Under the pieces are notes generated by a model. That model searched no databases. It was not told the origin of the DNA and was given only the letters and a program-made list of their open reading frames with translations. A stretch of DNA of 64,000 nucleotides, from positions 2,817,297-2,881,296 of the forward strand of contig NZ_CP012036.1 in the NCBI RefSeq assembly GCF_001298445.1, written 5' to 3'. This stretch comes from Nostoc piscinale CENA21. GTDB lineage: Bacteria; Cyanobacteriota; Cyanobacteriia; Cyanobacteriales; Nostocaceae. This document shows positions 1 to 10,400 of this stretch, one piece after another. Made by a program: the position numbers and the translations under genes. The first letter of the stretch is position 1. Every line of letters begins with the position of its first letter.

Positions 1-2
1 AA

Positions 3-1463
3 TCAGCAGTATTAGGGCTACTGAAAACGATTCCTCAAGAATTACCTTGGTTGAACTGTCGCCACATTGATTTGCCCGTCGCTAAAGTGGAAACAAACGG
101 AGCTTTTATTTTACAAGAGATACAAGTTTCTTCTAAGGAACGAGAGGTAGCTTATAGAAATGGGCAGCGTTTTATTCCTCGTTTAGAACAAGTTGATTTT
201 ACAAGCCAACCTAAATCCTCAATTAGCTTCAAACAAGGTGGAACTTATTTAATCACTGGAGGACTGGGTGGTATTGGGATTGAGATTGCGCGATATTTAC
301 TGCAACATCACCAAGCTAAATTACTGTTAGTTGGCAGAACTCCTCTAACTCTAGAAAAAAGCATAAAAATCTATCAAGAATTAGAGCCTTTGGGAGGAGA
401 AGTAATTTACGAAGCTGTTGATATTTGTGATTTACAACATCTGCAAATAATAGTTGCAGAAGTACAAAGCAAATGGGGTAAAAATCTGGATGGAATACTT
501 CATTTAGCTGGTGCTTTTCATGAGCAACTTGTAGTTGATGAAACCCAAGAAAGCTTAATATCTATACTGTATCCCAAGGTTTTGGGATCATGGACGCTGC
601 ATCAATTAATCAAAGACAATCACGGCAGTATTTTTATTAACTTTTCTTCAGCACACGGTTTTTTTGGTAGCACGGCTGTGGGTGCTTATGCTGCTGCTAA
701 TAGTTTTTTGGACTGCTTTTCTCATTACCAAAATACCCACAGTGAATTAGCAAGTTATTGTTTCAGTTGGAGTATGTGGGATGATACAGGGATGAGTCAA
801 GGATATCAGATGAAAAATCTGATCCGCGCTAAAGGTTTCTATATCATGTCTTCCTCTCAAGCAATATCTTCAATGCTGACTGGCTTACAACATCAGCAAA
901 CAAATCTATTGATAGGTTTGGATGGTAGTAACCAAAACATTCAACGTTGGCAATCTCAATTCTTTAACTTACAGAAGTTAACAGCTTATTTCACTGCCAG
1001 TAATAACGAGGTTAAATTACTAGATTTGCAAGTACAAGACCGCTTTGGTACTTCTTGCACTTGCAACTTAGTACAACTGAACGAAATGCCTTGTCTGGAA
1101 AATGGCGAAATTGACCGCACCAGCCTAATGAGGAAAATTAACTCTCAGGAAATTAAGGAAAGAATAGAACCACGCAACGAGATAGAGTACAAAATTGCTC
1201 AATGTTGGCAGCAAGTTCTGAAAGTGCCACTTTTAGGCATTTATGATAACTTTTTCGAGTTAGGAGGAAATTCCTTGCTAGCTGGTCAAGTAATTGCGCG
1301 GTTACGCGAAGATTTCTCTCTAGAACTGTCTCTTCAGCGTTTGTTTCAAACGCCTACTATTGCTGGTTTAGCTCAAGCTATTGAAGCAATTCAAATATTA
1401 ACTCAAAACAAAAATACTTTTATTAAAACTCTCGAACAAGAATACGAAGAGGATTATTTATAA
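3..1463 (+). CDS. Ketoreductase-carrier protein, C-terminal part (5' end outside window); aerA/spuA-like hydroxy-acid loading module
   Basis: The frame is open from base 3, so the gene begins before the window; the TTG at 51 is internal. The reading starts in the N-terminal subdomain of a ketoreductase (GLLKTIPQELPWL, CRHIDLP). It continues into the NADPH-binding Rossmann motif TGGLGGIG (about residue 69 counted from base 51) and the catalytic Ser/Tyr region (FSSAHGFFG, AYAAANSF). After the KR comes a stretch resembling the C-terminal subdomain of adenylation domains (LTAYFT, then ENGEIDRTSL, like motif A10). A carrier domain follows with phosphopantetheine Ser in FFELGGNSLL. A-like remnants after a KR are known from keto-acid A-KR-T modules such as StsA, and similar loaders make hydroxyphenyl-lactate in aeruginosin/spumigin pathways. 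I infer that the missing upstream part is an adenylation domain. The stop codon lies one base before the next ATG. A plain PKS module is the alternative. Confidence 0.8.
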   Translation, partial: SAVLGLLKTIPQELPWLNCRHIDLPVAKVETNGAFILQEIQVSSKEREVAYRNGQRFIPRLEQVDFTSQPKSSISFKQGGTYLITGGLGGIGIEIARYLLQHHQAKLLLVGRTPLTLEKSIKIYQELEPLGGEVIYEAVDICDLQHLQIIVAEVQSKWGKNLDGILHLAGAFHEQLVVDETQESLISILYPKVLGSWTLHQLIKDNHGSIFINFSSAHGFFGSTAVGAYAAANSFLDCFSHYQNTHSELASYCFSWSMWDDTGMSQGYQMKNLIRAKGFYIMSSSQAISSMLTGLQHQQTNLLIGLDGSNQNIQRWQSQFFNLQKLTAYFTASNNEVKLLDLQVQDRFGTSCTCNLVQLNEMPCLENGEIDRTSLMRKINSQEIKERIEPRNEIEYKIAQCWQQVLKVPLLGIYDNFFELGGNSLLAGQVIARLREDFSLELSLQRLFQTPTIAGLAQAIEAIQILTQNKNTFIKTLEQEYEEDYL

Positions 1464-1464
1464 A

Positions 1465-4400
1465 ATGTCAGTATTGGAATTTTTATCTTTATTAAATACT
1501 TTAGATATCAAAATTTGGATTGAAGAGAATCAGTTACGCTATCGCGCTCCTAAAGGAGCAATGACAGCAGAAATAAAGCAGGAACTTCAGGAACGAAAAA
1601 CAGAAATCTTGGCTTTTCTGCAAGAAGCTCAAACAGCTACACAATTAACTTTTGTCCCTCTAGTTCCAGTTTCTAGAGATAAAGATTTGCCTTTATCTTT
1701 TGCCCAGCAGAGGATATGGTTTCTTTATCAATTGGATGGAGAAAGCTCATTTTACAATGAAAGTTTCCAACTGCGAATTGTTGGTAAGCTCTCTGTCACA
1801 GCTTTAGAACAGAGTATCAACGAAATTATTCGTCGTCATGAAGTCTTACGGACTAACTTTCCTACAGTAGAAGGTGTCCCCACTCAGGTTATCAGACCTA
1901 ATTTGACTATCACCATACCTGTGATAGATGTGCAGGACTTAACAGAAGCTTCAGTAAAACAGATAGTCACTCAGGAAGTTAGCCAGCCCTTTGACTTGGA
2001 GACAGATCCTTTAGTTAGAGTCACTCTACTGCGACAAGAACCAGAATCTCATTTGTTGATATTAACCATGCACCACATCATTATGGATGGTTGGTCAATG
2101 GGGATATTCTTTAAAGAATTAGCAGCACTCTATCCAGCTTTTACACAAGGAAAAGCGAGTCCCTTACCAGAGTTAACGATACAATATGCTGATTTTGCTC
2201 TCTGGCAACGCCAATGGTTAACTCAAGAGGTTCAAGAAAAACAACTTAATTACTGGAAACAACAGTTAGCAGGCGCACCGCCTTTGTTGGAGTTACCAAC
2301 AGATTCTCCTCGTCCTCCAGAGCAGACTTTCGCTGGTGCTACCACCGAATTTCACATTGATGCAGATTTAACCTCTCAACTGGTAGCCTTCAGCCAAAAG
2401 TCAGGTGTTACTTTGTTTATGACCCTGCTGACAGCTTTTGCTGTTTTCCTGCATCGTTACAGTGGTCAGGATGACCTTTGTATTGGTTCTCCTTTTGCTA
2501 ACCGCGATCGCCAACAAACTAATCCACTAATTGGCTTTTTTGTCAATACCTTGGTGCTGCGTACTCAGGTTGTAGGAAATCCTACCTTCTCCCAGTTACT
2601 CGAAAAAGTCCGTTCTGTAGTCTGGGATGCCCATGCCAACCAGGACATCCCATTTGAGCAGGTGGTAGAAGCACTACAGCCGGAACGTTCTCTTGGCTAT
2701 AACCCTCTGTTTCAGGTGTTGTTTGTTCTCGAAAATTTCTCCCTCGATACTTTAGAGTTACCTGGCGTTAGTCTGACCCCAGAGATGGTAAAGCGTGGTA
2801 CGTCTAAGTTTGATTTAAGCCTCTCGATGTGGCAGACACAACAGGGATTAATTGGGTCGTGGGAATATAACAGCGATTTGTTTGCGACAGAGACAATTGC
2901 AAGGATGATAAGTCATTTTCAGACTTTGTTAGCAGCAATAGTTACAGACCCTCATCAGAAAGTTGGGGAATTACCTTTATTAACCCCCTCAGAACGACAT
3001 CACTTGTTAGTCGAGTGGAATGATACTCAAGTAGACTATCCTGTTGATAAGTGCATCCATCAGTTATTTGAGGAGCAGGTTGAGAAAACCCCTGATGCTG
3101 TGGCTGTGGTGTTTGAGAATCAAAAACTTACTTATCATCAATTGAATTGTCGTGCTAACCAGTTAGCTCATTACTTGCGCTCATTGGGTGTAAAACCAGA
3201 TGTGTTGGTGGGTATTTGTGTAGAGCGTTCCTTAGACATGGCGATCGCTCTACTTGGTATTCTGAAAGCTGGTGGTGCATACCTACCGCTTGACTCAGAG
3301 TATCCCCAAGACCGCTTGAGCTTCATGTTAGAAGATTCTCAAGTTTCGATACTGTTGACTCAGGAGCGACTTCTTGACAGACTCCCGCAGCATCAAGCAC
3401 AGCTTATCTGTTTAGATGGAGTCTGGGAACAAATTTCTCAAAACAGTCAAGATAACCCAGCCAGTGGAGTCACAGCTTTTAATTTAGCTAATCTTATTTA
3501 TACTTCCGGTTCAACAGGTAGACCGAAAGGTGTCATGGTTGAGCATAAAGGATTCTGCAACCTAGCTCAAGCTCAAATTGAAACTTTTGGCGTACATTGT
3601 GATAGTCGCGTTCTTCAGTTTGCCTCCTTTAGTTTTGATGCTTGTATATCAGAAATTTTGATGGCTTTGGGGTCTGGTGCAACGCTTTACTTGGGAACGA
3701 AAGATTCTCTGATGCCAGGGAAGCAATTACTTGATCAATTACGCAATTATGGCATTACCCATATCACCCTACCACCATCGGCGTTAGCAGTAATGCCAGT
3801 GGAAGAACTGCCAGCACTGCAAACAATCATTGTCGCTGGAGAAGCTTGTCCTGCGGAATTAATCAAGCAATGGTCTGTGGGGAGAAATTTCTTCAACGCC
3901 TACGGCCCAACAGAAGCTAGTGTTTGTGCCACGATCGCTAAATGCAATGACAATGAGAAAATAACTATTGGTAAAGCGATCGCTAACGTCCAAGTCTACA
4001 TTTTAGACGAGTATTTGCAACCCGTACCTGTGGGTGTACCAGGAGAATTACACATTGGCGGTATTGGGTTAGCCAGAGGCTACCTCAACCGTCCCGAACT
4101 AACTCAGGAAAAATTCATCAAAAATCCCCTTGGTGCGGGTCGTCTCTACAAAACCGGGGACTTAGGACGTTATTTAGCAAATGGTAATATCGAATACTTA
4201 GGACGGATTGATAATCAAGTAAAAATTCGGGGCTTCCGCATTGAATTGGGAGAAATCGAAGCTGCACTGAGCCAACATGAAAGTGTGCAGATATGTTCTG
4301 TCATTGCCCGTGAAGATAATCCCGGTGAGAAACGCCTAGTCGCCTACGTAGTCGGAAAACAGCATTCACCTACAATCAGCCAGTTGAGAGCGTTCCTCTC

Positions 4401-7400
4401 TAGCCAACTGCCACAATACATGATACCTCATGCTTTTGTGATGCTAGAGTCTTTACCTCTGACTCCCAACGGCAAAGTAGACCGTCGCGCTTTGCCAGCA
4501 CCAGACTCTCGTGAGGGACTAGAAGTAAGTTTTGTCGCCCCACGCAATCAGACTGAAGAAATATTAACGCAGATATGGGCAGAAGTGCTGAGAGTCAAAC
4601 AAGTAGGTATTTACGATAACTTCTTTGAACTCGGTGGAGATTCCATTCTCAGTATCCAAATTCTGGCAAAAGCCAAGCAAGCAGGGCTGCAACTGACTCT
4701 CAAGCAATTATTTGCACATCAGGCGATCGCACAGTTAGCAGCAGTAGCAGGTACAATAAAGGCGATCGAGGTCAAACAAGAATTAGCCACAGGCACATTA
4801 CCTCTAACCCCCATTCAACATTGGTTCTTTGAGCAAAATCTCTCCCAGTTGCATCACTTCAATCAAGCATTTTTGCTCTCAGTACCATCTGACCTCAAGT
4901 TAGAGCTATTGGAGCAAGCCTTCAAGCAATTGCTAGTACATCACGATGCTCTGCGCTTACGTTTTAAACAGTCTAACTCTACTTGGCAGCAAATTTACTC
5001 TGCACCCAATGATAGCGTTGCTTTCTCTTACATAGACTTATCGGCACTTCCCGAAAGTGAACAACAAGCTGCCATTGAAGCTCAAGGGAATTTATCACAG
5101 GCGAGTTTAAATCTCTTAGAAAATCTAGTGCAAGTCGCCTTTTTCTATCTAGGTATTGACAAAAGAGCGCGATTACTCATCATTATCCACCACTTAGCAG
5201 TTGATGGTGTTTCTTGGCGGATTTTATTAGAAGATTTGCAAACAGCTTACCAGCAACTTGCTCAAGGCAAAGCCATTGCCCTTCCTGCTAAAACAACTTC
5301 TTTCCAAGATTGGTCTTTTAAACTAACCGAATATGCACAATCACAAGCCCTCAAATCGGAAGTGGCTTATTGGCTGAATGAATCTCGCGCCGCAGTTCCA
5401 CCCATCCCAGTTGACTATATAAAAGGGGCAAACACTGTTGCCGCAGCTAACACAATATTATTGTCTTTAAGTGAGGCTGAAACTCATGCTTTACTGCACG
5501 ATGTACCAAAAGCTTACAACACTCAGATTAACGATGTACTACTGACTGCCTTGGCGTTGGTTTTGAGCAGATGGACTAACTCTGAGAGTGTGCTGTTCAA
5601 CTTAGAAGGTCATGGACGGGAAGATATTGTTGATGGTGTAGATGTATCACGTACCGTCGGTTGGTTTACAACTATCTTCCCTGTAGTTGTAGAACTCCGA
5701 GCAACAGACAATCCAGCAGATACTTTAAAATCTGTCAAAGAACAACTGCGGGCTATTCCCAATAAAGGAATTGGTTACTGCTTATTGCGCTATCTAAGTC
5801 AAGATACAGAAATTGCTACCCAACTACAGGCACTACCGCAAGGCCAAATCAGTTTTAACTATTTGGGTCAATTTGATCAACTTGTTAATACAACTTCTTG
5901 GATGCAGCCAGCTACCGAGTCGGCGGGGAAAATGCACGGTTTACAGAACAACCGCGCTTATCTGCTAGAGATTGACAGTATTATTGCTGGAGAACAGCTG
6001 CGAATAGAGTGGACTTACAGCACAAATCTCCACCAGCACACCACAATCGAAAATCTGGCACAAGAATTTGTCAAGACATTGCAGAGCCTCATTGCTCATT
6101 GTTCCTCACCGGAGAGTGGCGGTTACACACCTTCAGATTTTCCGTTAGTCAAGCTCAAACAGGCTGAACTAGACCAAATTTTGATAGGTTTAGGTAAAAC
6201 TAATTGGCGAAATATTGAAGATATTTACCCACTCGCGCCGATGCAAGAGGGGTTGTTGTTTGAGAGTTTGTACAATCCTGAGAATCAGGTATATTTTGAA
6301 CAGTTGATTTATACCTTGAGTGGTCAGTTGAACCTACTAGCCTTTGAGCAAGCTTGGCAGCAAGTGGTAGCACGACATTCAATTTTGCGGACTGCTTTTA
6401 TTTGGGAGCAATTAGACCAACCACTGCAAGTAGTGTATCGACAAGTTGATGTTAAAGTACATATTTATGATTGGCAGCAGCTATCTGTACAAGAGCAACA
6501 GCAAAAATTAGAATTTTTATTGCAGTCCCAGCGACAACAGGGTTTCCAACTTTCGCAAGCACCATTGATGCACCTCAGCCTCATTCAATTAGGTGCAGAT
6601 AGTTATCAATTTGTTTGGAATTTCCATCACTTATTGCTTGATGGTTGGTCAGGGCCTTTGATTTTCAAAGACCTGTTGTATTTTTATCAAGCAATTTCTC
6701 AAGGTGAAACTAAGACGCTTCAACCAGCCCAAAGCTACCGCAACTATATTGCTTGGTTACAGCAACAAGATTTAGCCCAAGCTAAAAAGTTTTGGAGACA
6801 AAAACTCCAAGGTTTCACCGCACCTACTCCTTTAATAGTTGATAAAGCATCGTCAAAGCGCAAACAGTTAGATTCTAGTTACAGCGAACAAAAAATCCAA
6901 CTGACACCAGAAGCGACAGCCGCGCTACAGACTTTTGCGCGACAGCATCAACTGACGATGAATAATTTGGTGCAAGGAACTTGGGCATTACTGCTGTGTC
7001 GCTACAGTCAAGAAACAAATGTAGTTTTTGGTGCTACTGTGTCCTGTCGTCCGTCATCTTTGATTAGTGTAGAGTCGATGGTGGGACTATTTATCAACAC
7101 CTTGCCAGTGCGAGTTCAGGTTGCTGCTGAGACTGAAGTGTTGGCGTTGTTGAAGGATTTGCAGGCACAACAAATTGAGTCTGAGCAATATTCATATAGC
7201 TCATTGGTAGATATTCAAGGTCTGAGTGATGTCCCTAGAGGAACACCTTTGTTTGAGAGTCTTGTTGTCTTCGATAATTATCCAGTTGATGAGGCAGGGC
7301 AGGAAAAAAATTATGGTTTTTCGATAGACAATTTTCACGCCATTGAGCAAACTAATTATCCTCTAACAGTCATGGTGATTCCTGGTCAGGAAATGCTGGT

Positions 7401-10400
7401 GAGGATTAGCTATGATACTAGCCGATTTGATGATGCTGCGATCGCTCTAATTTTAGAACATTTCCAAACATTGCTCTGTGGAATTGTTGCCCACCCCAAA
7501 CAGCGAATTTCCCAATTGCCACTGCTAACGCCAGGGGAGCAGCAGTTATTAGATAAATGGAATGATACTCAGGTAGACTATCCCCACCATAAATGTATCC
7601 ATCAGTTGTTTGAGGAGCAGGTACAGCGTACACCCAATGCTGTAGCTGTGGAGTTTGGGAATCAACAACTGACCTATTATGAGTTGAATTGTCGTGCTAA
7701 CTCTTTGGCGCACTACCTCAAGTCTTTGGGCGTAAAACCCGATGTGTTGGTGGGTATTTGTGTTGAGCGTTCTATAGAAATGGTTGTCGGACTGTTAGGT
7801 ATTCTGAAAGCTGGTGGTGCATATCTGCCACTTGACCCAGAGTATCCTACAGAGCGTTTGGCTTTCATGTTAGAAGATGCTCAAGTTTCAGTGTTGCTAA
7901 CTCAGCAATCACTCCTGGCCAGACTGCCCCAGCATCAAGCACAGCTTGTCTGTTTGGATACTGACGCTCAAGTGATTTCCCAGGCGAGCCAGGACAATCT
8001 CATCTCTGGTGTACAAGCCAATGACTTGGCTTATGTAATTTATACCTCTGGCTCTACAGGTAAACCGAAGGGAGTGGCGATGACTCAACTTCCCTTGTGC
8101 AACCTGATGCTGTGGCAACTGCAAAATACAAAACTTTCTAGTGGGACAAAAACGCTACAATTTGCTCCCATCAGCTTTGATGTGTCCTTTCAAGAAATGT
8201 TCTCCACTTGGTTTTCTGGAGGCACATTGCTGTTGATTACAGAGGAATTGCGCCGTGATGCCTTAGCTTTATTAGGATTTCTGCAAGAAAAAGGTGTGGA
8301 GAGACTTTTTGTTCCCTTTGTCGCCTTACAGCAACTAGCTGAAGTAGCCGTTGGTAGTGAAAAATTTGCTAGTCATCTTCGAGAAATCATTACTGCTGGC
8401 GAACAGTTGCAGATTACTCCTGCGATTTCTCAATGGTTCAGCAAACTAGGCGATTGTACTCTGCACAATCATTATGGGCCATCAGAAAGTCATGTGGTCG
8501 TCACTTTTACCCTGCCTAACACCGTAGAGACATGGCCGCTACTGCCTGCGATTGGAAAGCCAGTTGCCAATACACAGATTCATATCTTAGATAAAAATTT
8601 ACAGCCTGTCCCCGTCAGTGTACCTGGAGAGTTGTACATCGGTGGTGTTGCGTTGGCTAGAGGCTACCTCAACCGTCCAGAGTTAACACAGGAAAGATTT
8701 ATCAATAATCCGTTTGAGAAGGCAGAAGGCAGGGGGCAGAAGGCAGAAGGGAGTAGATTATATAAAACTGGGGACTTAGCTCGCTATTTACCAGATGGCA
8801 ATATTGAATACTTAGGGCGCATTGACTCACAAGTAAAAATACGTGGTTTCCGTATTGAATTGGGTGAGGTGGAAGCAGCACTGAGCCAGTATGAAAATGT
8901 GGAGGGGTGTTGTGTCATTGCCCGTGAAGATACCCCTGGAGATAAACGCTTAGTTGCATATTTGGTAGCACATCAGGACTGTACACCCACAGTTAACGAA
9001 CTGCGGCAATTCTTGAAAGCCAAGTTGCCAGAGTACATGGTTCCTAGTGCTTTTGTGATTATGGAGTCCTTACCACTAACTCCTAGCGGTAAAGTAGACC
9101 GCCGTGCTTTACCTGCACCGGATTTACTAAGCACTAACTCAGATCAATATGTCGCTCCACGCACCCCAATTGAAGAACTGTTAGTGCAAATTTGGGCGCA
9201 AGTCTTGAAAGTAGAGCAAGTAGGTATTAATGATAACTTCTTTGAACTGGGGGGACACTCACTACTAGCAACACAATTGGTTTCCCGCATCCGCAACATT
9301 TTCAATGTAGAACTACCATTGTATGAGTTGTTTACTGCCCCTACAGTTGCCGAATTAGCCCAGATAATTGGCCAGTTACAGCAACACAGTATAAAACTCT
9401 CTGCACCGCCTATCTTCAGGAGAGCAGAAAATTCAGACTTACCAATGTCTTTTGCTCAACAGCGTTTGTGGTTCTTAGACCAATTCGAGTCGAACAGTGT
9501 CTTATACAATATACCTACTGCTTTGCGTCTAGTAGGGAAACTCCAGATTGCAGCGTTAGAACAAAGCTTACAAGAAATTACTCATCGCCACGAAGCTTTA
9601 CGTACCAATTTCATCACTGTTGATGGAAAACCAACACAAATTATTGGGGAACAGGAAACAGGTTATGGGGAACGGGGAATACTATCAATTGTTGATTTGC
9701 AAAATTTATCGACAATTGAGCAGGAAAGAACCGTAGAGGAATTAGCGCAAAAACAAATTATTGAACGATTTGACCTGGCAAAAGAAGCATTAATTAGAGT
9801 GACATTACTATTACTGAACGAGACAGAACAAGTCTTGTTAGTGTGTATGCACCATATTGTCTCTGATGGTTGGTCAATGGGTGTTTTTGTCCAAGAACTC
9901 ACACAACTATATAATGCTTATTCTCAAGGTCAACCGTCACCTTTAGCACCACTGTCGATTCAGTACGCAGATTTTGCGATTTGGCAAAGAAACTGGTTGC
10001 AAGGGGTGGTACTAGAAAGCCAACTGAGTTACTGGCAACAGCAACTAAAAGATGCACCTGATGTATTGTCATTACCAACTGACCGACCAAGACATGCTGT
10101 GCAGACTGTGGCTGGCGCACATCATGAGTTTGCATTGTCAGTTGAGTTAACTGATAAATTGGTAAAACTGAGCCAGGAGCAAGGTGTCACCTTATTTATG
10201 ACGCTTTTGGCAGCATACAATACCTTGCTTTACCGCTACACAGGACAATCAGATATTTTGGTGGGTTCTCCTATTGCTAACCGCGATCGCTCTGAAATAG
10301 AAGGGTTAATTGGCTTTTTTGTCAATACCTTAGTAATGCGTACTAACGTTGCAGGTAATCCGCGCTTTAGTGAATTACTCTTTCGTGTGCGAGAAATGGC

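Noticed and set aside
3..1463. Ordinary PKS module (KS-AT-KR-ACP) as the identity of the first gene
   Set aside because: Not fully excluded, but the adenylation-like stretch after the KR and the downstream NRPS with reductase fit a keto-acid loader better.
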